Shown one piece after another: positions 1-9,095 of a DNA stretch of 42,255 bases. Within the stretch, counting starts at the first letter, position 1, and each line of letters begins with the position of its first letter. Source of the stretch: Hyphomicrobiales bacterium (GTDB lineage Bacteria > Pseudomonadota > Alphaproteobacteria > Rhizobiales > Rhizobiaceae); assembly GCA_900465665.1 (NCBI GenBank), contig UBJO01000012.1:1-42255 (forward strand). The letters are read 5' to 3'. The notes under the pieces were generated by a model. The model had not been told where the DNA came from. It saw only the letters and a list, made by a program, of their open reading frames with translations, and did not search any database. The translations under genes were made by a program, and so were the position numbers.

Positions 1-44
1 GGCCGGCAGGCCAGAGGGGGACTTTCCCGATGCATCGACTGTGA

Positions 45-73
45 CCCCAGGCGGCCGCAAGGCAGGCCTGGGG
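45..73 (+). promoter_or_regulatory. Stem-loop upstream of frcC
   Basis: CCCCAGGC (45-52) pairs perfectly with GCCTGGGG (66-73) around a 13-base loop. No T-run follows, so it is not a standard terminator. It lies just before frcC, where the binding-protein gene frcB is expected to end upstream of the window. Such hairpins after binding-protein genes often protect the upstream mRNA so that the binding protein is made in excess; that role is inferred. Confidence 0.5.
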
Positions 74-140
74 AAAGACCACCACTCACATGCAATCGTC
101 CCGCGCACGCACGGCGGACAGGATTCCGGGAGGAACATCC

Positions 141-1220
141 ATGAGTGAGCCAACCGCGGCATCGCCGCATCACGATTACGAAAAAGTCCTCAAGGACAGT
201 TCGACCGACGTCGCCTCGTTCGACACGGACGACAAGAGTTTCCTTCAGAAGTTCCGGCATTTCCTGCATTCGAGCCCATCGGCGGTATCACTGATCGTGC
301 TCGTGCTGTCGCTGGTCATCTTCGGCGCCCTGTTGGGCACCAAGTTCTTCTCCGCCTTCTCGCTGACGCTCATCCTTCAGCAGGTGGCGATCACGGGCAT
401 CGTCGGCGCCGCGCAGACGCTGGTCATCATGACGGCAGGCATCGATCTTTCGGTTGGCGCCATCATGGTGCTGTCCTCGGTCGTCATGGGCCAGTTCGTC
501 TTCCGCTATGGCCTTCCGGTCGAGCTCGCGATCCTCTGTGGCTTTGCCGTCGGCGCGCTCTGCGGCTTCATCAATGGCTGGCTCGTCGCCCGCATGAAGC
601 TGCCGCCCTTCATTGTCACGCTCGGCATGTGGCAGATCGTTCTCGCGACGAACTTCCTCTACTCCGCCAACGAGACGATCCGCGCCCAGGAAATCGAAAC
701 CACGGCGCCGCTCCTGCAGCTCTTCGGTGATACGTTCCGCATCGGCGGCGCGGTCTTCACCTATGGCGTCATCGCCATGGTGCTGCTCGTGGCCTTCCTC
801 TGGTACGTGCTCAACCACACGCCCTGGGGCCGCCATCTCTATGCAGTGGGTGACGATCCTGAGGCAGCAGAACTATCGGGTGTCAACGTCAAGCGCATGC
901 TGATCTCGGTCTACGTGCTCTCTGGCATCATCTGCGCGCTCGCCGGCTGGGCCCTTATCGGCCGCATCGGCTCGGTATCGCCGACCGCCGGCCAGTTCGC
1001 CAACATCGAAAGCATCACCGCGGTGGTAATCGGCGGCATCTCGCTCTTCGGCGGCCGCGGCTCCGTGCTCGGCATGATGTTCGGCGCGCTCATCGTCGGC
1101 GTCTTCTCGCTCGGTCTGCGCCTGCTCGGCACGGACGTGCAATGGACCTACCTCTTGATCGGCGTCCTCATCATCGTCGCCGTCGCAATCGACCAGTGGA
1201 TCAGAAAGGCAGCAGGCTGA
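141..1220 (+). CDS. frcC: Fructose ABC transporter permease FrcC
   Basis: Inner-membrane permease of the carbohydrate uptake ABC transporter 2 family (RbsC-like), 359 residues. It has a hydrophilic N-terminus of about 65 residues and then many hydrophobic segments. The family motif TAGIDLSVGAIM is present, followed by the conserved C-terminal GGISLFGGRGSVLG block. The start at 141 is chosen over an in-frame ATG at 90 because GGGAGG lies seven bases before it and the length then fits Sinorhizobium FrcC (about 360 residues). The stop overlaps the frcA start by one base. The assignment to fructose rests on the neighbours frcA, frcK, pyrC and frk, the arrangement known from Sinorhizobium meliloti. 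The binding protein FrcB must lie left of the window. Confidence 0.9.
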   Translation: MSEPTAASPHHDYEKVLKDSSTDVASFDTDDKSFLQKFRHFLHSSPSAVSLIVLVLSLVIFGALLGTKFFSAFSLTLILQQVAITGIVGAAQTLVIMTAGIDLSVGAIMVLSSVVMGQFVFRYGLPVELAILCGFAVGALCGFINGWLVARMKLPPFIVTLGMWQIVLATNFLYSANETIRAQEIETTAPLLQLFGDTFRIGGAVFTYGVIAMVLLVAFLWYVLNHTPWGRHLYAVGDDPEAAELSGVNVKRMLISVYVLSGIICALAGWALIGRIGSVSPTAGQFANIESITAVVIGGISLFGGRGSVLGMMFGALIVGVFSLGLRLLGTDVQWTYLLIGVLIIVAVAIDQWIRKAAG

Positions 1221-2002
1221 TGGCTACCGAACCCCTTCTCATGGCGCGTGGTCTCGTCAAGCGCTACGGCCGCGTCACCGCCCTCGATCATGCCGACTTC
1301 GATCTCTATCCGGGCGAAATCCTGGCCGTGATCGGCGATAACGGCGCCGGCAAGTCCTCGCTCATCAAGGCGATCTCCGGCGCCATCCGCCCCGATGAAG
1401 GCGAGATCCGCCTCGAGGGCCAGCCGATCAACTTCCATTCGCCGATGGAAGCCAGAAAGGCCGGCATCGAAACCGTCTACCAGAACCTTGCCTTGTCGCC
1501 GGCGCTCTCGATCGCCGACAACATGTTCCTCGGCCGCGAAATCCGCAAACCGGGCTTCATGGGCAAATTCATGCGCAAGCTCGATCATTCCGCGATGGAA
1601 AAGATGGCGCGGCAGAAGCTCACCGAGCTTGGCCTGATGACCATCCAGAACATCAACCAGGCGGTCGAGACCCTCTCCGGCGGCCAGCGCCAGGGCGTGG
1701 CGGTTGCCCGTGCGGCTGCCTTCGGCTCCAAGGTTATCATCCTCGACGAGCCGACGGCGGCCCTGGGCGTCAAGGAGAGCCGGCGCGTGCTGGAACTCAT
1801 CCTCGACGTCCGTTCTCGCGGCATCCCGATCGTGCTCATTTCGCACAACATGCCGCATGTCTTCGAGGTGGCCGACCGCATCCACATCCACCGCCTCGGC
1901 CGTCGCTTGACGGTGATCAATCCGAAGGAATACACAATGTCGGATGCCGTCGCCTTCATGACCGGCGCCAAGTCAGTTCCTACGGAGCCTGTTGCCGCAT
2001 GA
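1220..2002 (+). CDS. frcA: Fructose ABC transporter ATP-binding protein FrcA
   Basis: Cytoplasmic ATPase subunit energising fructose import with FrcC, 260 residues with a single nucleotide-binding domain. Walker A is GDNGAGKSS (about residues 36-44), the ABC signature is LSGGQRQG, and Walker B is VIILDEP followed by the H-loop ISHNM. One domain rather than the two of RbsA/MglA is characteristic of the FrcA type. The ATG at 1220 overlaps the frcC stop (TGATG), which fixes the start and suggests translational coupling; a longer in-frame reading from 1142 would run back through frcC. The 3' end overlaps frcK by four bases (ATGA). Confidence 0.9.
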   Translation: MATEPLLMARGLVKRYGRVTALDHADFDLYPGEILAVIGDNGAGKSSLIKAISGAIRPDEGEIRLEGQPINFHSPMEARKAGIETVYQNLALSPALSIADNMFLGREIRKPGFMGKFMRKLDHSAMEKMARQKLTELGLMTIQNINQAVETLSGGQRQGVAVARAAAFGSKVIILDEPTAALGVKESRRVLELILDVRSRGIPIVLISHNMPHVFEVADRIHIHRLGRRLTVINPKEYTMSDAVAFMTGAKSVPTEPVAA

Positions 2003-2625
2003 CGATGACGATCGAGGATATCGCCGGCGAGGTTCTTGCCCGCGCCGGCGACGCGAAGCGCTTTCTGATCGCCATCGCCGGTCCGCCCGGCGCCGGCAAA
2101 TCCACCATGGCAGACCACATCGCCGACGCCTTGCGCGCCGGCGGCGAAACGGCGGCGGTGCTGCCGATGGACGGCTTCCACATGGACAATGCCATCCTGA
2201 TCGAGCGCGGCCAGCTTGCCCGCAAGGGCATCCCCGAAACCTTCGACGTGCGCGGCTTCCTCGATATCATCCGCGCCGTTCGCCTGGCCGACCAGGAAGT
2301 GCTGGTGCCGGTGTTCGATCGCTCGCGTGAGCTTGCCATCGCCTCGGCGCGTCCCATCGGCCCGGAGCATCGCTTCATCATCGTCGAGGGCAACTACCTG
2401 CTTTTCAGCCTCGGCAAGTGGGCGGAGCTGGAAGGCGTGTTCGATTATTCGATCATGCTCGCCCCACCGATCGAGGTTCTGGAAGAGCGGCTGTGGGCGC
2501 GCTGGCGCGGCTACAAGCTGAGCGAGGAGGAGTCTGCTCGCAAGGTCTACGAGAACGACCTTCCGAACGGCCGCCTCATTCTCGGCAACCGCCGCCGCGC
2601 CGACGTCACGCTCGAGATCGCCTGA
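1999..2625 (+). CDS. frcK: P-loop kinase FrcK of the fructose operon
   Basis: 208-residue P-loop NTPase of the uridine kinase / pantothenate kinase-like superfamily. Walker A is GPPGAGKST at residues 28-36, a substrate-site-like MDGFHMDNA block follows, and the hydrophobic strand FIIVEGNYLLF is typical of phosphoribulokinase/uridine kinase folds. It is the last gene of the frc operon and its start overlaps frcA by four bases. In Sinorhizobium the equivalent gene is called frcK and presumed to be a kinase. Its true substrate is not evident from sequence, and a PfkB-type fructokinase is encoded separately at 9877, so a role in phosphorylating fructose is uncertain. Confidence 0.85.
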   Translation: MTMTIEDIAGEVLARAGDAKRFLIAIAGPPGAGKSTMADHIADALRAGGETAAVLPMDGFHMDNAILIERGQLARKGIPETFDVRGFLDIIRAVRLADQEVLVPVFDRSRELAIASARPIGPEHRFIIVEGNYLLFSLGKWAELEGVFDYSIMLAPPIEVLEERLWARWRGYKLSEEESARKVYENDLPNGRLILGNRRRADVTLEIA

Positions 2626-2729
2626 TCGCATTTGCCCGGTAGCGATGGGCAAACCATTTGCCATCCCCCATGCTTGGATGTAATTCCCAAGGCTGAGCCC
2701 TAAAGCGCAGCCTTGCCGGAGTTACAGTC

Positions 2730-3770
2730 ATGCAATCGATCACCATCCGCCGCCCCGATGATTGGCATCTTCACCTGCGTGATGGCGCCATGCTGGAAGG
2801 CGTGATCGCCGATTCGAGCCGCGACTTCGCCCGCGCCATCATCATGCCGAACCTCGTGCCGCCGGTTGTCACGACAGCGGATGCCGAGGCCTATCGCGGC
2901 CGCATCATGGCTGCGCTACCGAAGGGCGACCGCTTCGAGCCACTGATGACGCTTTATCTCACGGAGCACACCGATCCCGATGATGTGGAGAAGGGCAAGG
3001 CCAGCGGCCTGATCACCGCCGTCAAGCTCTACCCCGCCGGCGCCACCACCAATTCGCATGGCGGCGTACGCGATATCGACAAGGCCATGCCGGTGCTGGA
3101 ACGTATGGCCAAGATCGGCCTTCCGCTTTGCGTCCATGGTGAAGTCACGACATCGGATGTCGATATCTTCGATCGCGAAGCCGTCTTCATCGAAACCGTG
3201 CTCGATCCGTTGCGCAAGCGCCTGCCGGAACTGAAGGTGACGATGGAACACGTCACGACGAAGGACGGCATCGACTACATCAAGTCGGCCGAGCGCAACC
3301 TCGCAGGCTCGATCACCACCCACCACCTGATCATCAACCGCAACGCCATCCTCGTCGGCGGCATTCGCCCGCATTATTACTGCCTGCCGGTCGCCAAGCG
3401 CGAACACCACCGTGTGGCGCTGCGCCAGGCAGCCACGAGCGGCGATGCGCGCTTTTTCCTCGGCACCGATTCCGCGCCGCATGTCGATCCGCTGAAGGAA
3501 TGCGGCTGCGGCTGCGCCGGCATCTATACTTCGATCAACACGATGAGCTGCCTTGCCCACGTCTTCGAACAGGACAATGCCATCGACAAACTGGAAGCCT
3601 TCGCCTCGCTGAACGGTCCTGCCTGGTACGGCCTTCCGATAAACGAAGAAGTAATAACGCTGGTGAAGCGCGCTGAGCCCGTGTCGTTCCCGGCCAAGAT
3701 CGAGACCGGCGCCGGTCCCGTCACGGTATTCGACCCCATGTTCCCGCTTCATTGGGATGTCGAGCGCTAA
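2730..3770 (+). CDS. pyrC: Dihydroorotase (class II, PyrC)
   Basis: Zinc metalloenzyme of de novo pyrimidine synthesis that cyclises carbamoyl-aspartate to dihydroorotate. Its 346 residues match the homodimeric PyrC class (E. coli about 348). The metal-binding [10 protein letters not shown] motif is near the N-terminus. [12 protein letters not shown] carries the lysine that is carboxylated between the metals, and CVHGEV, EHVTT, TTHH and GTDSAPH supply further ligands and the catalytic Asp. GGAG lies nine bases before the ATG. It is 104 bases after frcK in the same direction; cotranscription is possible but not shown. Confidence 0.95.
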   Translation: MQSITIRRPDDWHLHLRDGAMLEGVIADSSRDFARAIIMPNLVPPVVTTADAEAYRGRIMAALPKGDRFEPLMTLYLTEHTDPDDVEKGKASGLITAVKLYPAGATTNSHGGVRDIDKAMPVLERMAKIGLPLCVHGEVTTSDVDIFDREAVFIETVLDPLRKRLPELKVTMEHVTTKDGIDYIKSAERNLAGSITTHHLIINRNAILVGGIRPHYYCLPVAKREHHRVALRQAATSGDARFFLGTDSAPHVDPLKECGCGCAGIYTSINTMSCLAHVFEQDNAIDKLEAFASLNGPAWYGLPINEEVITLVKRAEPVSFPAKIETGAGPVTVFDPMFPLHWDVER

Positions 3771-3952
3771 TAGCGCTCGTAAACCCCTCATTTTTTACTG
3801 GAAGAAGGATGCGCATCCGTCGAGATATGTTACTGCGCTAACATCTAAGCTTTAAATACATGTTTTTTTAACGAAATTGATAACACATTCGCTGTCGGGC
3901 GAATCCCATTTTCTTAAAACGAAAGCGTGGCAGAAGCCGCGGAGCTCAAAGC

Positions 3953-5131
3953 ATGACGCTTGACTATAATTCATTGCTGACCGCGTTGGCGGTCTCGGCG
4001 ACTTGTCTCGCCATTACTTTGCTGGCGAGCTGGATTGCCCGGCGGACCGAAACATTTCTGCTGGCCTGTGGGGTCGGCCTGATCCTGATTGTCAGCGGCA
4101 TCTTTGCCTATGGCATCTATGTCGATAAGCCGAACGCGATCGTCGGCGTTGTCTGCTTCGCGCTGCTCTTCCCCGGATTTGCGATCGTCTGGGGTGCCGG
4201 CTGCCAGTTCCGGACAGGAGCATTGCCACACGCGCGTATCGCGGCCTTCGCCGCCGTGGCGGTGGTGGCGACCGCATTGCCGATGTTGCTGGGCTATGAC
4301 GGCCTGTCCTTCATCATGGACAATATCGCCATAGCTTCCTTCCTGTTCGCCACGGCCTACCAGTATTGGCGCGCCCGCGCCGAAGCGATCGTCCCGCTGA
4401 CGGGCATCACCAGCCTCTATTGCCTGACTGGCTTCTCTTTCGTCCTCTGCGCCGCCGTCCTGATCTATCAGGGCAAGCTTGTTCTGGGTGCTGCCCCCGA
4501 CAACTGGTCGGAGGATTTGAGCCTCGCCGTCTGCATCGCCAGCATGACCGGCATCGGCGCGCTGTCTCTGGCCCTGCACCAATGGCGCATGGCCGCCCGC
4601 CACCGCATCGATGCCGCAACCGATCCGCTGACCGGCCTGCTCAATCGCCGCGCCTTGTTCGATCGCCACGGCGCCGGCGTCATGGGCCCGACCACGGCGG
4701 TACTGGTTTTCGACATCGATCATTTCAAGTCGATCAACGACAACTTCGGTCACACGGTCGGTGACCGCGTGCTGAAGGTCTTTGCGGCCGAATTGACCGC
4801 GAGCTGCCGGCTGAGCGACACGGTTGCGCGCCTCGGCGGTGAAGAGTTCGCGATGGTCCTGCACGAGGTCATGCCAGGCCGCGCCGAAGTCGTGGCCGAG
4901 CGCATCCGCAAGGCCTTCGAGGGACGCGAACTCGATATCGACGGCGAGATCTGCAAATGTACCGTCAGCGTCGGCGTCGCTTCCGGCCGCACCAAGCCGC
5001 TGCCATTCGACGCCATGCTGACCGCTGCCGACAAGGCGCTCTACGCGGCCAAGCGCGCCGGCCGCAATCGCGTCGAGCTTGCGAGCCACCTGCAGGCCGT
5101 CCCCACGGACACCGCCCGCACCGCCTCCTGA
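3953..5131 (+). CDS. Membrane-bound diguanylate cyclase (GGDEF)
   Basis: 392-residue protein with about six hydrophobic segments in the first 215 residues, followed by a C-terminal GGDEF domain. The domain begins at TDPLTGLLNRR, and the active site reads GGEEF, an active variant that makes cyclic di-GMP from two GTP. RLSD lies five residues before GGEEF, matching the inhibitory I-site (RxxD), so product inhibition is likely. The N-terminal membrane part has no sensory domain I recognise. It is a stand-alone gene; the 180 bases upstream are AT-rich and could hold its promoter. Confidence 0.88.
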   Translation: MTLDYNSLLTALAVSATCLAITLLASWIARRTETFLLACGVGLILIVSGIFAYGIYVDKPNAIVGVVCFALLFPGFAIVWGAGCQFRTGALPHARIAAFAAVAVVATALPMLLGYDGLSFIMDNIAIASFLFATAYQYWRARAEAIVPLTGITSLYCLTGFSFVLCAAVLIYQGKLVLGAAPDNWSEDLSLAVCIASMTGIGALSLALHQWRMAARHRIDAATDPLTGLLNRRALFDRHGAGVMGPTTAVLVFDIDHFKSINDNFGHTVGDRVLKVFAAELTASCRLSDTVARLGGEEFAMVLHEVMPGRAEVVAERIRKAFEGRELDIDGEICKCTVSVGVASGRTKPLPFDAMLTAADKALYAAKRAGRNRVELASHLQAVPTDTARTAS

Positions 5132-5141
5132 TCGGCTCGCC

Positions 5142-6413
5142 TCAGACAGCCCAAATCCCGCGCGTGGAGAGATAGCCGACCGCGCCGAAAAGGATGGCGA
5201 CCGCCGAGGCTAGGCCGAGTGTCACGGCATATTCTCGGCGCCCCGCGGTAAAAGCGAGCGCAACCTTGGTGACCATGTTGACGAACACGGCAATCAGCGT
5301 GACATCGGCCGCCGTCGTGGCGCTGATCGCCGATCCGACGAGGCGTACGGTGGAGAGCGTGATCGCGTCCACGTCGACAAGACCCGAGATGGCAGCGACG
5401 ACATAGAGCGCCGATGCGCCGACATATTCCGTCGCCATCTTTGAGACGAGGCTGATCAGGCCGAGTAGCAGCGCAAACGAAATCACCGTCTTCAGTTCGA
5501 ACGGATTGGTGAGCCCGATCTCCGGCGCCTGCGTGCTTGAGCCTGATCGCCAGGCCAGAAACAGGCTGGTCGCCAGGAAGCCGATGATGGCGGGGACGAG
5601 TGCCGAGGAGAGCGGCACCAGCATGCTCAGCGAAAGCGCGCTCGCAATGACGAGAACGCGCGCGAAGGAGAGCGCGCCAGCAATCGCCGCACCCGCCGCC
5701 AGATGTCGCGCCCCTTGCGGGGCCTCCATCGAGTAGCGCGCGAAGGAGAGCGTCAGCGCGGTGGACGAGACAAGCCCACCGGCAGCGCCCGCAAGCAATA
5801 TCCCGCGGCTCGATCCCATGAGCCGTATCGCCACATAGCCGGCAAAGGAGAGCGCAGCGATGGTAATCGTCAGAAGCCAGAGTGCGTACGGATTGAGCGC
5901 GCCCCAGGGGTCCAACGGCTTGTCGGGCAGCAGCGGCAGGGCGATCACGGTCATGGCAAGCAGCATCAGCGCCGAGCGGAGTTCCACCCAGGTCAGCCCC
6001 TGCAGGAAACCGTGAAGGCTGGTGCGGGCCGCGAGCACGACGGTCACCACAACCGCGCCGGCTCCCGCCGTGATGAGATCGCCAAGCGTGGCGAGCATGC
6101 CGAGCGCGAAGACGCAAAGTGCGGCGATGATCGAGGTAATGCCGTAATCCTTGTCCTCGATCGCTTCCTGCCACTTGCCGGCGATATAGACGACCCCGAG
6201 AAGCACCGCGATCGTGGCCGGGAAAAACGGGCCGGTCAGCGGCTGCAGCGTGCCGACAATGCCGCCGAGGAAGCCGGTGAGACCAAAGGTGCGAAGTCCA
6301 GCGGTGCGTCCGCCGACGCGCACGTCGCGCTCGGTCCAGCCCCGCTCGACGCCGACGAGCAGACCGATGGCAAGCGCCACGCCGAGACGGCGGAAGACTT
6401 CGATATGTTCCAT
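5142..6413 (-). CDS. MgtC/SapB and DUF4010 family membrane protein
   Basis: About 423 residues, almost entirely hydrophobic, with some 11-12 predicted membrane segments. The N-terminal half resembles MgtC/SapB proteins (ALAIGLLVGVERGW, then GLRTFGLTGFLGG) and the C-terminal half fits DUF4010 (SALYVVAAISGLVDVDAITLS). Function is unknown; some relatives are tied to magnesium or stress physiology, but no substrate can be claimed. The ATG at 6413 is taken as the start; an in-frame GTG at 6422 is possible and neither has a convincing ribosome-binding site. It converges on the diguanylate cyclase gene with an 11-base gap. Confidence 0.8.
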   Translation of the reverse strand: MEHIEVFRRLGVALAIGLLVGVERGWTERDVRVGGRTAGLRTFGLTGFLGGIVGTLQPLTGPFFPATIAVLLGVVYIAGKWQEAIEDKDYGITSIIAALCVFALGMLATLGDLITAGAGAVVVTVVLAARTSLHGFLQGLTWVELRSALMLLAMTVIALPLLPDKPLDPWGALNPYALWLLTITIAALSFAGYVAIRLMGSSRGILLAGAAGGLVSSTALTLSFARYSMEAPQGARHLAAGAAIAGALSFARVLVIASALSLSMLVPLSSALVPAIIGFLATSLFLAWRSGSSTQAPEIGLTNPFELKTVISFALLLGLISLVSKMATEYVGASALYVVAAISGLVDVDAITLSTVRLVGSAISATTAADVTLIAVFVNMVTKVALAFTAGRREYAVTLGLASAVAILFGAVGYLSTRGIWAV

Positions 6414-6503
6414 ATACTGCACGATATCGCCGCCGCGCCGCTAAGCAAGCGCAAACATCTGAAACCATTGGCGCATTAGAGATAGCGACGCTCGGTTGCG
6501 CGA

Positions 6504-6986
6504 TCAGATCAGCATCAGTGCCCGAACGAACGCGGCCGATGCCAAAAGCGAAGCCACGGTCCTCACATGGTTCCACCACGTCCAGTCGCGAAGGTAGCCC
6601 TGCCACAGTGCCGATGCCTCGGGACCGTTGCCTGAAACCTGCCCTAGCGCATCATTCATCGGCACGTTGAAGATGATGGTCGAGGCGAAAGAGGCGACGA
6701 TGTAGATGACGGCGCCGGCGAGCATCCAGAGGCTCGCCCCCTCCCGCCAGCTCATCACCGCGAGCACGCCGATCAACAGGCAGAGAATTGCCGTCGGCAC
6801 GAACAGCATCATGAAGGGCGAGCGCAGGATGGTGACATTGATCGAGTTCATCGCCGCGATCCCCTGTTCCGTCGGTATGCGCGAAAACGCTGGCATCACG
6901 AACGTCGAGAACGCGAAGAATGTGCCGGCGACGAGCCCGCTGCCGATCGCGGCGGCGACAAGTGCCAATACGAGAATGATTGCCAT
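6504..6986 (-). CDS. DUF1772 (anthrone oxygenase-like) membrane protein
   Basis: 160-residue integral membrane protein with four hydrophobic helices. The first helix ends in GTFFAFSTFVMPAF, and the motifs FNVPMNDAL and the C-terminal WTWWNHVRT are typical of the DUF1772 family, whose members include anthrone-oxygenase-like proteins. Its function here is unknown. GGGAGG lies nine bases before the ATG. It is divergent from a TetR regulator at 7102, the usual arrangement for a TetR protein and its target; control by that regulator is inferred. Confidence 0.8.
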   Translation of the reverse strand: MAIILVLALVAAAIGSGLVAGTFFAFSTFVMPAFSRIPTEQGIAAMNSINVTILRSPFMMLFVPTAILCLLIGVLAVMSWREGASLWMLAGAVIYIVASFASTIIFNVPMNDALGQVSGNGPEASALWQGYLRDWTWWNHVRTVASLLASAAFVRALMLI

Positions 6987-7001
6987 GCCGATGACCTCCC
7001 A

Positions 7002-7021
7002 TTTTGGCTACCAAGCCAAAA
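7002..7021. promoter_or_regulatory. Perfect 8-bp inverted repeat before the DUF1772 gene
   Basis: TTTTGGCT and AGCCAAAA form a perfect inverted repeat around ACCA, 16 bases before the DUF1772 start. It could be an operator or a 5' leader hairpin close to the ribosome-binding site. Confidence 0.5.
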
Positions 7022-7034
7022 GCCAATAACAGAG

Positions 7035-7074
7035 AAACTCTCTCATTTGCAAAATGAGATAAACTCTCTTATTT
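7035..7074. promoter_or_regulatory. Candidate TetR operator region
   Basis: TCTCATTT-GCA-AAATGAGA (7041-7059) is a perfect inverted repeat with 8-base arms. It overlaps a direct repeat, AAACTCTCTCATTT (7035-7048) and AAACTCTCTTATTT (7061-7074), set 26 bases apart. The block sits between the divergent DUF1772 and TetR genes, where an autoregulating TetR repressor normally binds. No binding data are available. Confidence 0.6.
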
Positions 7075-7101
7075 CTCCTGTCAACCGGAATGGAGTGTTG
7101 G

Positions 7102-7758
7102 ATGGCGGACGAGGCGGCGGCGGGATCGCGAACCAAGACGGGCGCCACAAGGCAGCCCCGGCGTATTCCCCGCCAGCAAAGAGGCCGCGAGCGCTTCGAA
7201 AAGATTCTCGCTGTTGCCACGCAGCTGATCGAGGCGAAGGGAAGCGATGCGCTGAAGATGAGCGAAATCGTCGAAAAGGCCGATCTCTCCTTCGGCGCGC
7301 TATACCAGTATTTCCCGGATAGGAGCTCGATCTTCGCGACGCTGGCCGAGCGCTTCAACGAGGAGGGGCGCGCCTGTGTGGTCGCGGCGCTTGCGGACGC
7401 AACGGATGCCGCCACGCTGCGTATCGCGCTCTGCCGGATCGCCGACGAGTACCACGCCTTCTTCCGCAGCGAGCCCGTCATGCGCGACATATGGTTCGCC
7501 ACCCAGGCGGATCGGCTGCTGCAGGAAATCGATGCCGACGATATGGAGTTTCACTCCCAGGCGCTGCTTGGCGTGCTGGTGAGGGTCTATCCGGATCGTC
7601 GCAAGCCAGCCTTGCTCGCGCTTGCGAGGCTCGTCATGCAGCTCCTGGCGGCGGCGGTCAGATATGCCGCCGCGTTGAGCGAGGACGAGGGACGGGCAGC
7701 AATCGCGCTCTACAAGAAGATGCTGCCCGCCGATATCGGTGAACTGGTAGCGGAGTGA
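7102..7758 (+). CDS. TetR/AcrR family transcriptional regulator
   Basis: 218-residue repressor-like protein. The N-terminal TetR helix-turn-helix spans about residues 22-70, with RERFEKILAVATQLI, then MSEIVEKADLS and GALYQYFPDRS, the family's recognition-helix signature. The C-terminal ligand domain is not diagnostic. The start at 7102 is chosen because GGAG lies seven bases before it; an in-frame ATG at 7090 has no such site. It is divergent from the DUF1772 gene, with operator-like repeats between them, so it probably controls that gene and itself. Confidence 0.85.
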   Translation: MADEAAAGSRTKTGATRQPRRIPRQQRGRERFEKILAVATQLIEAKGSDALKMSEIVEKADLSFGALYQYFPDRSSIFATLAERFNEEGRACVVAALADATDAATLRIALCRIADEYHAFFRSEPVMRDIWFATQADRLLQEIDADDMEFHSQALLGVLVRVYPDRRKPALLALARLVMQLLAAAVRYAAALSEDEGRAAIALYKKMLPADIGELVAE

Positions 7759-8661
7759 TCAGGCACGCATTTTCGTGTCCCGGATCGACAATGCGACCGC
7801 AGAACGAACCGCGTTGCGACCGCCGTTCTTGGCGGCATAAAGCTCCCGGTCCGCCGCCATCAGCATGGACTTCAGCGTTTCGCTGGCGGGGTCGCCGCGA
7901 TAGACGCCGAAGCTTGCCGTCACGCGCTTGGCCGGCAGCGGGCCGACGGCCTTGCTTTCGAACTGCATGCGCAGCCTGTTGGCGATGCTGACGGCGACAT
8001 CGATATCGGTGCGCGGCAATACCAGGCAGAACTCCTCGCCGCCGATGCGCGCGGCGATGTCATAGGGCCGCAGATTGTGCTGGATCGTGGCGCCGGCCAT
8101 GACCAGCACCTGGTCGCCGACATCATGACCGAACTGGTCGTTGATCGACTTGAAGTGATCGAGATCGAAGACCACGACGGAGATCGGCGTGCGCTCGCGT
8201 GCGGCGCGGGCAATCTCAAGTGCCCCGATATCCTTCAGCCAGCGGCGGTTGCCGAGGCCGGTTAGAACGTCTGTCGTCGCCTGGCGGCGCAGTTGCGCCA
8301 GCGTCGCGTCGAGTTCCTTGATCAGGATCGAGATCCCGTTCGTGACGATACCAACCTCGTCCTTGCGCTTGCTGCGCACCGATTTCACGACGCCGGTGGA
8401 ACGGTAGGTCTCGACCACGCCGGCGATCTGGTGCAGCGGCCGGATGAACGCCCAAACGCAGGCCAGGCAAAAGGCAGTCCCGATCAGCGTCGCCGCCAGC
8501 ACGAGGACCAGTACAGGCGTCGCCTCGCTCCGAAAGCCGGTGACGAGATAGACGACGAGCGCCAGCAGCGGCACGTGCGTCGAGACAAAGCAAATGGAGA
8601 AGATCTTGAGGGTCAGCGATTGGTTGAACTGCTGGAACGGTGTGAACCTCGTGAGGCGCAT
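7759..8661 (-). CDS. Membrane diguanylate cyclase with HAMP-like linker (GGDEF)
   Basis: About 300 residues. Two membrane helices lie in the first 80 residues, followed by a HAMP-like stretch (FIRPLHQIAGVVETY), a short coiled linker and a C-terminal GGDEF domain starting at TDVLTGLGNRRW. The active site is GGEEF, and RPYD five residues before it matches the I-site. The start at 8661 has AAGGAG six bases upstream, while an in-frame ATG at 8676 has none. It converges on the TetR gene, whose stop is directly adjacent. It is the second cyclic di-GMP synthase within 5 kb and shares little outside the catalytic domain with the first. Confidence 0.88.
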   Translation of the reverse strand: MRLTRFTPFQQFNQSLTLKIFSICFVSTHVPLLALVVYLVTGFRSEATPVLVLVLAATLIGTAFCLACVWAFIRPLHQIAGVVETYRSTGVVKSVRSKRKDEVGIVTNGISILIKELDATLAQLRRQATTDVLTGLGNRRWLKDIGALEIARAARERTPISVVVFDLDHFKSINDQFGHDVGDQVLVMAGATIQHNLRPYDIAARIGGEEFCLVLPRTDIDVAVSIANRLRMQFESKAVGPLPAKRVTASFGVYRGDPASETLKSMLMAADRELYAAKNGGRNAVRSAVALSIRDTKMRA

Positions 8662-9095
8662 TCTGGACTCCTTCATGGTGTCTTTGGGCGCAGCGAAAAT
8701 GGCGCGGGAAGTTTCACCCCGTTGTTAACGAAATCATTCAAATTTGAGCGTTCTGGGCTTCATCGGGCATGGGGCTCGATGCAAGTCCCTGCTGAACAAT
8801 ATGTATGATGAATGTCTAAAATTATGAACAGGTTGTGGAAATTTAAGTTGTCCGCAACGGAAATACCAGGGATGGTTTTCATCGCGGGATACGCCTCGCG
8901 CAAACGGTGAAATGGCCGTGCTGCGGCGCACCCGTTGAGCGGCGAAATTAACAGAGCGAGAAGCGGCACCAACGGCAACGCAGGCGCGTGCAATTGCCAT
9001 TCTTGCGTTTGAGCCTCGCGCGTTCTGGAAACTTGCCCCACTTGCTGCTATTGGCCCATAAGTTTGAGCACAAGATCCCGGCGAAGGAGAGAACG
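8662..9095. other. Intergenic region before pyrE
   Basis: 434 bases between the divergent diguanylate cyclase and pyrE genes. I see no convincing coding sequence, strong hairpin or repeat. Promoters for both genes must lie here, but no promoter stands out clearly. Confidence 0.5.

Noticed and set aside
288..836. Long minus-strand open frame opposite frcC
   Set aside because: It is a shadow of the high-GC frcC gene, with His/Asp/Arg-rich low-complexity composition and no family features.
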